NCBI GenBank assembly: GCA_049973945.1
Contig: JBMFJH010000009.1
Span: 1-60,378, forward strand
DNA: 60,378 bases
Direction of reading: 5' to 3'
From: Acd1 sp049973945
GTDB taxonomy: Archaea; Thermoproteota; Thermoprotei_A; Sulfolobales; Sulfolobaceae
The notes below the pieces were generated by a model. The model was not told the origin of the DNA, did not search any database, and saw only the letters and a list, made by a program, of their open reading frames with translations. Below, piece after piece: positions 1-8,288 of the stretch. A program made the translations under genes and the position numbers. Position 1 is the first letter of the stretch. Each line of letters begins with the position of its first letter.

Positions 1-236
1 CTCGCAGTCTTCCCTGAGACCGATACGGTAACGATCGTTTTCTCCCTAACTCTTCTCGTCATAAGGACTAGCGGATCGAGTGCTCTTACCATGTCGGGCC
101 TCAGACCTTCAGCGACCATCGCGGCTGCCATACTATCCCCCGCACCGATAAGGACAGCTTCTTCGTCCAACGCAAAGTCCACCTGAAATTCGGGCACCTT
201 CGTTAGCTCTCGTTCCAGGAAGTCCGCTAGGGCCAT
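1..236 (-). CDS. SIS-domain sugar-phosphate isomerase-like protein, C-terminus outside window
   Basis: The reverse strand is open from an ATG at 236 to the window edge, giving the first 78 residues. They include GAGDSMAAAM and then VSVSGKT, which fits the SxSGxT phosphosugar-binding signature of SIS domains. Such domains bind and isomerise sugar phosphates, as in GlmS and phosphoglucose/mannose isomerases. The gene is divergent from the amidohydrolase-like gene, with about 35 bp between the starts. The substrate cannot be told from this fragment. The family call rests on these two motifs only. Confidence 0.6.
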   Translation of the reverse strand, partial: MALADFLERELTKVPEFQVDFALDEEAVLIGAGDSMAAAMVAEGLRPDMVRALDPLVLMTRRVREKTIVTVSVSGKTA

Positions 237-271
237 AGGAAATTTTACTGTAGATCCAAGTACTTAGCCTT

Positions 272-1440
272 GTGAGGATTACAGTCACAGCTGACGCGTT
301 TGTCAGCGGTCAGAACGTCATCAGGGACGCCAAGCTCGTCATCGATTCTGGCAAGATTAAGGGACTAGTGAAGAGGGCTGAGGAAGTAGAGGACGTCGAG
401 CTGGAGCTCGGCGGTTCTGGGAGGATTGCGACGCCCTCTTTCGTCAGTGTTCATACATTCCTCACGTTATACCCCTTCAGGTTCTCGGTATTCAGCGGGT
501 TCAGGAGCGCAGCTGACCTGTATTCTGTGATCACGAGCAACGACGCCTATCACTTCGCTATATTGGCTTCCTATCACCTCGCTAGGACAGGGGTAGGGGC
601 TGTAGTGTTCAGCGACCCGTTCGCCGATACCGTGGCTAGGGCGGTTCAGGAGATCGGCCTCAGACCTTACATAGCTGTCGGCGTGGGTTGCCCCGAGTTC
701 AGGGGCGACTGGAAGAACGAGTTCAACGTGCTATTTCAAAGGTGGTCAGCAAAGGAAGGAGGGACGTCATGCTGAAGCTCTGCAGTGACGAGGAGCTCGA
801 CGAGGTCTTCGGTAAGGCCAAGGAAACCGGAACGGCGGTAATCGTGGATAGGACGGTACCGCTACACGAAATCGAAAAGAAGGGATACGTCAAGGAAGTA
901 CCAATTCTTGTCTTGGGCGGAGGCGTTAGGAGCGACTCCGACCTGATAAAGAAATACGGCCTGAACCTCGCCTTCACTCCGACCTACGAAGTGTCGAGGT
1001 TCCCGCTCAGCGAGTTAGACCCCGCAATGAGCCTGGACTTGACGCCCAGGTTCGATATTAGGAACGAAATGAGCTTGGCCGTTTCGAGGCTCATGCTGAA
1101 ACCCGACGAGGCTTTGAGGGCTGCGACTGTGAACGGTTGCGAGGTTCTGGGCATAAAGTGCGGGACTCTCGAAACAGAAGCTGAGGCAGACCTCGTGGTT
1201 TTCGAATTCAGGGAGCCCCCTAGCTACCCGTTCGATCCCAACTCCCCTCTCGAGTCCCTGATTTTCTCGGACTACTTCGTAGAAACTCTGATAGTCAAAG
1301 GCGAACCGGTTGTCGACGGAGGAGTACCCCTGAACGCCGGCCTCTCCCACGTAGAGGAAGCCGCGAAGAGGGTGCAGGAAGTTGATAAGAGAGCTGGCGA
1401 GAAAATACGGAGTCTGGCAAAGGGTAGAGATTTTAGGTGA
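272..1440 (+). pseudogene. amidohydrolase-like protein gene split by a frameshift
   Basis: Two overlapping frames together make one protein of about 390 residues. The first starts at GTG 272 and stops at 775; the second takes over from about 735-760 and stops at 1440. The N-terminal part has the small beta-sandwich and a sequence resembling the PGFVDxHxH entry to an amidohydrolase barrel, but it reads PSFVSVHTF, so the metal-binding HxH pair is missing. The C-terminal part has the usual end of the family: EALRAATVNG, GTLETEAEADLVVF and VKGEPVVDGG. One lost base, or a -1 shift, near the run CTATTTCAAAGG would join the frames. It may be a sequencing error, a recent mutation or a slippage site. 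The missing HxH suggests a non-catalytic or altered homologue even if intact. The Trm5-like gene starts inside its end. Confidence 0.7.
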
Positions 1441-2161
1441 CGTAGCGGTAATCGGGATCCCTTTCGATAAGACCCCAGGAGACCTTAAGCCGTTCGCTGA
1501 GGAGGTTCTGAGGACACTCAGGGTTCAGTCTGTGTGGGGGAGATATAGGGGGGTTGACGAGGTAACGAGAGTCCCGAAGTTCGTTCATCTAGCGGGAGTC
1601 CCGAAAACCGAAGTGATCTACAGGGAACACGGGTTCAAGTTCGTCTTTGACTTCACCAAGGTTTTCTTCTCCCAAAAGCTGATGTTTGAGCACGACAGGA
1701 TATCGAGACAGGTCAGGGAGGGCGAAGTAGTCATAAACATGTTCGCGGGATTCGGTCCCCTCTCTGTGATGAGTTGCAGGAGAGGGAGGCCCAAAGTCGT
1801 CTATTCGATTGACATCAACCCTTTCGCGTACTACTACAACTTCGTCAACGCTGATTTGAACGAAGCTAACTGCGTCGTTCCAATATGGGGAGACGCCTTC
1901 GAAGTCGTGGACAGGTTACCTAAAGCCGACAGGATATTCGCCCCGTTGCCCGAGTTAGCCGATAAGGCGTACGAAAAGGCTATGGAGATCATTAAGCCGG
2001 GAGGGGTTCTGCACCTTTTCGCAGAAGTCTCAGTTACTAAAGGCGAAGATCCCGTTGAAGTAGCCCTAAGGAAGTACGAGGGGGCGTACTTCGCGAGGGT
2101 CGTTAGGAGCTACAAGCCGGGCGTTTACCACGTTGTAGTGGATATAAAAGCCGGTCATTGA
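1382..2161 (+). CDS. Trm5/Met-10-like tRNA methyltransferase paralogue
   Basis: This 259-residue class I SAM methyltransferase resembles archaeal Trm5, which methylates N1 of G37 beside the anticodon, and Taw22, which acts in wyosine synthesis. The SAM-binding segment reads NMFAGFGPLSV, followed by SIDINPFAYYY and GDAF, as in the family. Where Trm5 usually has NLP, this protein reads APLPE, so the conserved asparagine is absent. Sulfolobales carry several Trm5 paralogues, and this may be a divergent one. The start is a TTG inside the amidohydrolase-like gene, 59 bases before its stop. The GS-like gene starts 10 bases downstream. The family is clear; the exact target is not. Confidence 0.75.
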   Translation: MIRELARKYGVWQRVEILGDVAVIGIPFDKTPGDLKPFAEEVLRTLRVQSVWGRYRGVDEVTRVPKFVHLAGVPKTEVIYREHGFKFVFDFTKVFFSQKLMFEHDRISRQVREGEVVINMFAGFGPLSVMSCRRGRPKVVYSIDINPFAYYYNFVNADLNEANCVVPIWGDAFEVVDRLPKADRIFAPLPELADKAYEKAMEIIKPGGVLHLFAEVSVTKGEDPVEVALRKYEGAYFARVVRSYKPGVYHVVVDIKAGH

Positions 2162-2171
2162 AGTAGACCGC

Positions 2172-3455
2172 ATGCTAAGGGAGGAAATTTTCGAGACGCT
2201 GAAGTCCGGTAAGGTCGATTACGTGAGAGTCGAGTTCGTCGACCTTCTCGGCAACACTAGGGGTAAGTCTTTGAGGAGGGCCGAGTTCGAAGAGGTGCTA
2301 TCAGGCAAAGGGGTGGAGTTCGCTGAAGGGCTCGTTGTATTGGACTATACCGATACCCCTCTCTTCAGCTCGTATTACGACGTCATAGCTATACCGGACT
2401 TAACGACGTTCAAGCTAATCCCGTATCTCGAGAGGACGGCCAGGGTACTCAGCACTTTGACCACCGTAGAAGGTTACCGCCACGAGCTGTGCGTCAGATC
2501 GGTCCTCTCGGGTGCAGTAAAGAGCCTAGAGGAAGTGGGCTTGAGTCTGTATTCTGCGTTCGAGCCGACGTTTTATCTCGTTAAGCAGAAAGAGGGAGGT
2601 AAAATAGAGCCCGCGGACGAGGCTAAGGCGTTCTCTCCAGAGGGATTATGGACCCAACAGGAGTTCCTCAAAAACGTGATAAAGTACCTTGAGCTCCTCG
2701 ACGTAAGGGTCTCGTCAATAAACAAGCACTACGGCCCAGGCCAGTACGAGCTGAAGCTGGCTTTATCCGACGCGCTGAACTCGGCTGACCAGCTGATAAC
2801 GGCCAGGGAAGCCATAAGGGACACCGCCAGTAGCTTTGGGGCTCTCGCCACCTTCATGCCAAAGCCCTTCTCCCAGCACGTGAGCTCGTCCATGGACGTC
2901 TACATGAGCTTTCAGAAGGGCAGGGATTCCGCGATGATAGACCCATCCGATCCGAAGGGTAACTCGATCTCTCAGCTAGGCTACAACATCTTGGGAGGAA
3001 TAATCGAGCACTTGCACGCCATCATGGCGTTCGCCGCACCTACGATTAACTCCTACAGGAGGTTCAAGGAGAAGGTAGTCCCCAACAGAGGAGGTGTAGG
3101 TCATGAAAGGCATTTCGTAATAAGGCTGACGCCGAACTTCAAGGAGACGGGCGTGTTCGAGTTCAGGCTCGCCGATCCACTAGCCAACCCGTACTTGTTC
3201 CTGGCATCGGTGATCGTAGCCGCGATCGACGGCGTTAAGAAGAACCTCGACCTAGACGTGGAGAAGGACGTTACCTACTTGCCAGAGACCCTTGAAGAGT
3301 CAATAAACGCGCTGAAACAGGACAGCGTTATCGTCGACGGCCTGGGCAACGGGCTGGTTGACGCCTACGTTAAGTTGAAGAAGAAGGAGATCGACGCCTA
3401 CACTAACTACGTAAGCGACTGGGAGATCTCAACCTATTTGAAGTCGGGCTGGTGA
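2172..3455 (+). CDS. glutamine synthetase-like protein with degenerate metal site
   Basis: The protein has 427 residues and the full GS fold: an N-terminal domain with VEFVDLLGNTRGKSL, a GPGQYE loop (188-193), ATFMPKP (226-232) and a C-terminal FEFRLAD segment. True GS ligates glutamate to ammonia using ATP and metal ions. Several metal ligands are changed. The ExE pair is EPT (131-133). The third residue of the usual HHE before GPGQ is histidine 186. The GSGMHVHQS motif reads SSSMDVYMS, so the ATP-site histidine is aspartate 242. It is probably a paralogue that ligates another amine or has lost catalysis, not the main glnA. It lies 10 bases after the Trm5-like gene and 9 before rtcA. Confidence 0.8.
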   Translation: MLREEIFETLKSGKVDYVRVEFVDLLGNTRGKSLRRAEFEEVLSGKGVEFAEGLVVLDYTDTPLFSSYYDVIAIPDLTTFKLIPYLERTARVLSTLTTVEGYRHELCVRSVLSGAVKSLEEVGLSLYSAFEPTFYLVKQKEGGKIEPADEAKAFSPEGLWTQQEFLKNVIKYLELLDVRVSSINKHYGPGQYELKLALSDALNSADQLITAREAIRDTASSFGALATFMPKPFSQHVSSSMDVYMSFQKGRDSAMIDPSDPKGNSISQLGYNILGGIIEHLHAIMAFAAPTINSYRRFKEKVVPNRGGVGHERHFVIRLTPNFKETGVFEFRLADPLANPYLFLASVIVAAIDGVKKNLDLDVEKDVTYLPETLEESINALKQDSVIVDGLGNGLVDAYVKLKKKEIDAYTNYVSDWEISTYLKSGW

Positions 3456-3464
3456 TCTTCAAGA

Positions 3465-4478
3465 ATGGTAGTCGAGATCGACGGATCTTTCGGGGAAGGA
3501 GGAGGTCAGATCCTAAGGACTTCCCTTACTTTATCAGCCCTTACCGGGACTCCGTTCAGAATCTACAACATCAGGAAGAACAGGCCGAAGCCCGGGCTTC
3601 AGCACCAACATTTGCTCGCTGTGAAGGCGGTCAAGACGCTGACCAACGCGGTAACGCGGGGAGACAGCCTAGGTTCTACCGAACTCTACTTCGAACCGAA
3701 AGGATTGGTAGAAAAATGCGAGTGTAGGTTCGACGTCGGGACAGCGGGTAGCGTGACGCTCATACTCCAGACGATACTCCCATTGATGATAAACAGGAAT
3801 TACACCATCACGATCACGGGGGGAACAGATGTGCCGAAAGCGCCGACTGTGGATTACGTACGCTTAGTCTTCCTCCCCCTCCTGGAGAAAATAGGAATCA
3901 AAGCGAGGCTGGAGCTTATCTCGAGAGGCCATTACCCTGAGGGCGGAGGGCAGATACGGATCTCCGATGTGCGGGGACAAATCGAGAAGTTTGAGCTCTT
4001 GAACCCCGGCAAGTTGCTGGAGATAAGGGGTATCTCACACGTCAGCTCCCTCCCAGACCACATAGCACAGAGGCAGAAGTCGGCAGCCGAATCAGCGTTG
4101 AAGGTGCTCGGAGTCCCAATCAAAATAGATTTGGACATACGACAAGGAGAGAGGAGTAAAGGCACGGGAATAGCTCTAACTGGGATCACCGAACACAGCC
4201 TCCTGGGATCTGATGCGCTGGGGGAAAGGGGAGTTAGGGCAGAAGAAGTAGGTGAGAGAGCTGCGAAAGCTCTTATCGACGACCTGAAGACTAACGCGGC
4301 CGTTGACAGGTACATGAGTGACATGCTGATGCTCTACGCGGCTCTGGGCAAGGGAAGCTACACTGGGGCTGAGTTAACGAGTCACGCGAGAACTAACGCT
4401 GAAGTAATAAGGAAATTCCTAAGGATCGACTACGAGATGAAGGGCGAGAGGCCTTTCCTTTTCAGATTCAGGGGCTGA
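3465..4478 (+). CDS. rtcA: RNA 3'-terminal phosphate cyclase
   Basis: The 337-residue product converts RNA 3'-phosphate ends to 2',3'-cyclic phosphates with ATP, through an enzyme-AMP intermediate on histidine. The N-terminal signature GSFGEGGGQILRTSL, the second GHYPEGGGQIRI repeat and the C-terminal SHARTNAEVI are all present. Histidine 307 is the expected adenylated residue. Length is normal for archaeal RtcA. The ATG at 3465 lies 9 bases after the GS-like gene. Archease, which activates the related RNA ligase RtcB, is encoded at 17221-17640. Confidence 0.95.
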   Translation: MVVEIDGSFGEGGGQILRTSLTLSALTGTPFRIYNIRKNRPKPGLQHQHLLAVKAVKTLTNAVTRGDSLGSTELYFEPKGLVEKCECRFDVGTAGSVTLILQTILPLMINRNYTITITGGTDVPKAPTVDYVRLVFLPLLEKIGIKARLELISRGHYPEGGGQIRISDVRGQIEKFELLNPGKLLEIRGISHVSSLPDHIAQRQKSAAESALKVLGVPIKIDLDIRQGERSKGTGIALTGITEHSLLGSDALGERGVRAEEVGERAAKALIDDLKTNAAVDRYMSDMLMLYAALGKGSYTGAELTSHARTNAEVIRKFLRIDYEMKGERPFLFRFRG

Positions 4479-4484
4479 CCGCCT

Positions 4485-5489
4485 TTGAGGGCTGCAGTCT
4501 TCAGGGAAGTGGGTAGACCTTTATCGCTAGAGGAAGTGCCGATGCCCAAGAAAGAGAACGAAAGGGAAGTGATACTCAGGGTTCTAGCTACCGGCCTCTG
4601 CCACGGCGACGTGCATCTCGTGACGGGCCAATGGGAGGGAGACATTATTGTTGAGACACCCAGGATCCTCGGACACGAAATAGCAGGCGAGGTAACGGAG
4701 GGCGCCAACGGCCTGAAGAGGGGTCAGAAGGTTCTCGTTTATTCCTCGATAGGTTGCGGGAACTGTAAGTATTGTAAAGCGGGGCACTACCAGTTCTGCG
4801 AAAGGGTAAGGGTAATAGGTTACCACTACGACGGTGGGTTCGCAGAGTACGTTAAGGTACCAGACCCGAAGTACTTACTTCCCGTTGAGGGAGACCCCTT
4901 AGAGCTTGCTCCGCTCGCAGACGCGGGAGTCACGGCGTACAACGCCACTAAGGGCATCGGGTCTGGGGACGACGTGCTAGTAATCGGCACAGGGGCGGTC
5001 GCCCTCTACTCGATACAGATCCTTAAACACGCTGGAGCGAACGTCACAGTCGTAGGGAGGAACCTAGCTAAACTGGAAGTCGCGTCCAAGCTTGGAAGCG
5101 ACGAGGTCATCCACGCTAAAGCTAGGAACTACGTCCAAAAGGTCTCCGAGAAGTCGCGCAGGAGGAGATTCGACTACGTGCTCGACTTCGTCGGTGCGGA
5201 CTACAGCCTAAAGGACGCGTTGTGGTTGCTCAGGAACGAGGGAGAGCTCAGAGTCGTGGGCGAATTCGGAGGTTACATGAACTACCCTGAGCAACTCCTG
5301 GTCTTAAGGGGGCTAAAGATAAGGGGCGTACTCTACGGCACGTTAGACGACATGGAGAAGGTTTACGACCTCTATAAGTCAGGCAAGCTCAAGACTCTGC
5401 CCGTACCCTTTAAACTCGAAGAGATAAACGTCGCAATTAACGAGGCTTATGAGGGCAGGATAGTTGGAAGGGCAGTCATCGTCCCGTAA
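4485..5489 (+). CDS. zinc-dependent alcohol dehydrogenase family protein
   Basis: This medium-chain dehydrogenase of 334 residues oxidises alcohols or reduces aldehydes with NAD(P). Catalytic zinc ligands are visible as Cys39 (ATGLCHGD) and His64 (ILGHE). The structural zinc site is complete with Cys91, Cys94, Cys97 and Cys105. The Rossmann motif is VIGTGAVALYSIQ. A TTG at 4485, six bases after rtcA, is the start that keeps the full N-terminal fold. The substrate cannot be read from the sequence. The next gene begins inside its last codons. Confidence 0.85.
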   Translation: MRAAVFREVGRPLSLEEVPMPKKENEREVILRVLATGLCHGDVHLVTGQWEGDIIVETPRILGHEIAGEVTEGANGLKRGQKVLVYSSIGCGNCKYCKAGHYQFCERVRVIGYHYDGGFAEYVKVPDPKYLLPVEGDPLELAPLADAGVTAYNATKGIGSGDDVLVIGTGAVALYSIQILKHAGANVTVVGRNLAKLEVASKLGSDEVIHAKARNYVQKVSEKSRRRRFDYVLDFVGADYSLKDALWLLRNEGELRVVGEFGGYMNYPEQLLVLRGLKIRGVLYGTLDDMEKVYDLYKSGKLKTLPVPFKLEEINVAINEAYEGRIVGRAVIVP

Positions 5490-5940
5490 GGTAGTCATCA
5501 AGACCAGGTTCAGGTTCGTCAACTACAAAGAGGAAACTGTGAAGGGCATTCCCGTCCTAGAGAAGGACTACTTCAAGCTCTTGGTCACGTTTTTCGAGGA
5601 AATCCCAGGCGGTAGGGTTCTGCGTCCAGTACTTATTTTAGACAGGTTCGATGAGGTTAAGCTCTATGAGGACGCCACTGTGGAGGGGAAGAGGGCCTAC
5701 GCTGAGATTGTTGAGGGCAGGAATGTCTTCACCGATTTGGCTAAGAGACTGAGAGTACCCCTCGTGCCTCATAATGGAATACCTATACTCTTCGACATAC
5801 GGATAGTTAATGTACCGCGAAGCTCGACGAATAACAGGTCACTCAGGGGTTTCGAGAACTTAAGAGAAGCGAACCCTGACTATCTCAGGGTCATCGCGGA
5901 TACGATGGAAGGCGTTGAACTAGAGGTAATTGTAGTGTAA
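5464..5940 (+). CDS. conserved hypothetical protein
   Basis: I do not recognise this 158-residue protein. It has no membrane segment, signal peptide or cysteine cluster. It looks like a soluble alpha/beta protein rich in beta strands, for example FRFVNYKEETVKGIPV and FKLLVTFFEE, with a conserved-looking LVPHNGIPILFD segment. Base and codon use match the neighbours. It must start at the TTG at 5464, because no ATG or GTG follows in the early codons. That overlaps the dehydrogenase by 26 bases and suggests translational coupling. It converges with the PfkB kinase gene 5 bases away. Confidence 0.6.
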   Translation: MEGQSSSRKVVIKTRFRFVNYKEETVKGIPVLEKDYFKLLVTFFEEIPGGRVLRPVLILDRFDEVKLYEDATVEGKRAYAEIVEGRNVFTDLAKRLRVPLVPHNGIPILFDIRIVNVPRSSTNNRSLRGFENLREANPDYLRVIADTMEGVELEVIVV

Positions 5941-5945
5941 TTTGT

Positions 5946-6803
5946 TTAGTCACAAGTCACCTCGACTTTGTCCTTCTTTATATAACTCATGACCTCCTCG
6001 AGGGTTGGAGAGCTCGTTCCGCCCAGTCTCGTCACCTTTAAGCCTGATGCGACTATCGCGAAGACAAGGGAGTCCTTCAAGTCCCATCTCTCCATTAAAG
6101 CTACGTTGAACGCAGCGTCGAAAACGTCGCCCGCACCGGTCGTGTCAACGACGTCTACCTTAAGCGCCTTGCCAACGCACCTCTCCTTCTCACCGATCAC
6201 CATTGCGCCCTTCGCTCCCATTTTAACTGCGATGTACCTCGCCTTCACGCTCTTGAGGTCTATCCTCTGGTACTCTGCCTCGTTCAGGTACAAAACGTCG
6301 ACCTCGGGAAGCTGGTTAATGTTTCCTGCGTACGGGCCTGGGTCATACGAGACGAGCGACGCCGTAGGGTCCCTCACCACGAGTTCTGGACTTACTGAGG
6401 CGAAGTGAATGACGTCAAATAGGCCGAAAAGGGATTTGACGTCCTCCGGCCTTATGCGCGTTGATACCCCCTGCTTTCTGATCATCGAAATCCTGCCGTC
6501 CCCCCTAAGGAAAATCAGGGTGGAGTTCATGGGCCCGTCTTCCTCTTGTACGTAATCCATGCCCACCCCCTGTTCAGTTAGGAAGCTCATGAGGACCTTA
6601 ACTATAGGGTTCTTGGAGACCTTCGCCAGGACTTTCGAGGAATGGCCCAATCTAGCCACTGCCACGGCGTAGTTAGTGGCCGCACCTCCGGGAAGTATCT
6701 CGAGAACTTCGGTATAAGCTGGAGTGTCGGGGTCTGGGATCCTGTCGGCCTTGACTATTATGTCGGCGTTCAGCTTCCCCACAGCTAAATGAACGGGCTT
6801 CAA
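5946..6803 (-). CDS. PfkB-family carbohydrate/nucleoside kinase
   Basis: The 285-residue ribokinase-family protein has the N-terminal PGGAATNYA signature, which binds the sugar, and the C-terminal DTTGAGDVFDAAF signature. The latter holds the catalytic Asp and the anion hole for ATP-dependent phosphoryl transfer. The substrate is undetermined. The start is a TTG at 6803. A box C/D guide RNA on the same strand ends only about 10 bases upstream, so the leader is either very short or shared with the RNA transcript. Confidence 0.85.
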   Translation of the reverse strand: MKPVHLAVGKLNADIIVKADRIPDPDTPAYTEVLEILPGGAATNYAVAVARLGHSSKVLAKVSKNPIVKVLMSFLTEQGVGMDYVQEEDGPMNSTLIFLRGDGRISMIRKQGVSTRIRPEDVKSLFGLFDVIHFASVSPELVVRDPTASLVSYDPGPYAGNINQLPEVDVLYLNEAEYQRIDLKSVKARYIAVKMGAKGAMVIGEKERCVGKALKVDVVDTTGAGDVFDAAFNVALMERWDLKDSLVFAIVASGLKVTRLGGTSSPTLEEVMSYIKKDKVEVTCD

Positions 6804-6811
6804 GCGCGTTT

Positions 6812-6872
6812 CACCTCAGTTAGCCGCCGCTGCATCATCGGTTTCAGACCCAAAAGTCCTCATCACGGACTC
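6812..6872 (-). ncRNA. box C/D guide sRNA upstream of the PfkB kinase gene
   Basis: Read on the reverse strand there is a complete archaeal C/D architecture: C box GTGATGA (6866-6860), a 12-base guide (6859-6848), D' box CTGA (6847-6844), a 5-base spacer, C' box ATGATGC (6838-6832, one change from consensus), a 12-base guide (6831-6820) and D box CTGA (6819-6816). The D guide can pair with AGCCGCCGC, which from memory occurs in the archaeal 16S 530-loop region. The base opposite the fifth guide position would be the C after AG, about E. coli 522. The D' guide predicts a target of ACCCAAAAGTCC, which I could not place. Ends are approximate. Confidence 0.82.
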
Positions 6873-6891
6873 CTATATTGTTATTCAAGTC

Positions 6892-6901
6892 AACTCTAAA
6901 A
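6892..6901 (+). promoter_or_regulatory. TATA-like element before the TIP49 gene
   Basis: The sequence CTCTAAAACC lies about 30 bp before the ATG at 6927, the right place for a leaderless archaeal transcript. On the opposite strand the same bases lie about 30 bp upstream of the C/D RNA 5' end, so one AT-rich element might serve both directions. The assignment rests on position and composition only. Confidence 0.35.
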
Positions 6902-6926
6902 CCTAAGGCCTTAGAATATACATGGA

Positions 6927-8288
6927 ATGTCGTCTATAAGGGAGCTACCTACTGTGAAAACTGTCGAGAAGGCCTCGATCCATTCCCACATTACTGGGTT
7001 GGGCCTTGACGAGAACGGGAAGCCTAAGTTCAAGGCTGGAGGTTTGGTCGGCCAGCTGGAGGCTAGGGAGGCCGCTGGGATCGTAGTTCAGTTAGTTAGA
7101 CAAGGGAAGATGGCGGGTAAGGGAGTCCTTTTGGTGGGGCCTCCTGGAACGGGGAAAACAGCTTTAGCTTATGCCATTGCGCGAGAGCTGGGCAATGATA
7201 CCCCGTTCACGGTGCTCAACGGCAGCGAGATTTACTCCACTGAGCTTAAGAAAACCGAAATCCTGATGCAGGCCGTCAGGAAGTCGATAGGAGTCAGGAT
7301 TAGACAAACGAGGCCCGTATATCAGGGAGTCGTCAAGGACATGAAGGTCAAAGTCGGAAGGAGCAGGATCAACCCTTACGCGGTGAGTCCCAGAGAGGTA
7401 CAGCTAACTTTGGCCACTAAGGACGACGAAAGGACGCTAAGCGTTGGAGAGGAAATAGCGACCCAGCTTTACCAGCTGGGGGTGAGGAAAGGGGACGTGA
7501 TCTGGATCGACGCGGAGACGGGAAGGGTCGTCAAGGAGGGGAGGGCGAAGGACTTCGCCGGTGTTAAAACGTACGATATCGAGGTAGAAAGGCTGATAGA
7601 GGTTCCGTCAGGCCCGGTCAAGACCCAGAAGGAGATATCGTTCACGCTGACCCTTCACGACTTAGACCTAAACTTCGCGGCCCAGAGGATGGCCTTCGGC
7701 TTCATCTTCGGATTCTTCGGCGAGAGGGAGATAAGCAACGAGGTCAGGAAGAGCGTCGACGAGTGGGTCAAGGACAAGATCAACCAGGGCATAGCGGAGC
7801 TGATCCCTGGAGTGCTCTTCATAGACGACGCACACATGCTTGACATAGAGGCCTTCTCGTTCCTTACGAAGGCCATGGAGAGCGACCTGTCGCCCATACT
7901 CATTCTGGCGACGAACAGGGGCCTGACGAAGATCAGAGGGACGGACGTTGAGGCTCCGCACGGAATGCCTCTGGACTTGCTCGACAGGCTCCTGATCATC
8001 CCGACCAAGCCTTACACTGAGGAAGAGATCAGGGAAATCATAAAGATCAGAGCGGAAGAGCTGGACATAGAACTCGATAGCGGAGCAATAGAGGAGCTGA
8101 CGAAGATAGGCTCCCAGAACAGCCTAAGGTACGCGGTTCAACTGCTGGAGCCTGCCCTCGTAGTGGCCAAGAGGAAGGGAAGACAAGTAATAACCGCTGA
8201 CGACGTTAAGTACGCCGCCCAACTGTTCGCAGACGTCAAGAAGAGCGTAAACTATGTTAAGGAGTACGAGGCTATGATGTTGAAGTGA
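6927..8288 (+). CDS. RuvBL/TIP49-family AAA+ ATPase
   Basis: The 453-residue protein is the archaeal homologue of eukaryotic RuvBL1/2 (TIP49/TIP48), hexameric AAA+ ATPases of chromatin remodelling and snoRNP assembly. Walker A is GPPGTGKT (71-78), Walker B is FIDDAH (298-303), and the sensor-1 region is ILATNRG. An insertion of about 150 residues between Walker A and B corresponds to the OB-fold domain II of this family. The opening SHITGLGLDENG is typical. The start is ATG 6927; an ATG at 6922 is out of frame. The stop codon lies inside the C box of a C/D sRNA, and another C/D sRNA lies just upstream on the other strand. Confidence 0.93.
   Translation: MSSIRELPTVKTVEKASIHSHITGLGLDENGKPKFKAGGLVGQLEAREAAGIVVQLVRQGKMAGKGVLLVGPPGTGKTALAYAIARELGNDTPFTVLNGSEIYSTELKKTEILMQAVRKSIGVRIRQTRPVYQGVVKDMKVKVGRSRINPYAVSPREVQLTLATKDDERTLSVGEEIATQLYQLGVRKGDVIWIDAETGRVVKEGRAKDFAGVKTYDIEVERLIEVPSGPVKTQKEISFTLTLHDLDLNFAAQRMAFGFIFGFFGEREISNEVRKSVDEWVKDKINQGIAELIPGVLFIDDAHMLDIEAFSFLTKAMESDLSPILILATNRGLTKIRGTDVEAPHGMPLDLLDRLLIIPTKPYTEEEIREIIKIRAEELDIELDSGAIEELTKIGSQNSLRYAVQLLEPALVVAKRKGRQVITADDVKYAAQLFADVKKSVNYVKEYEAMMLK

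Noticed and set aside
1766..1800. GTGATGA in the Trm5-like gene as a possible C box
   Set aside because: No CTGA follows at guide distance and there is no second half.
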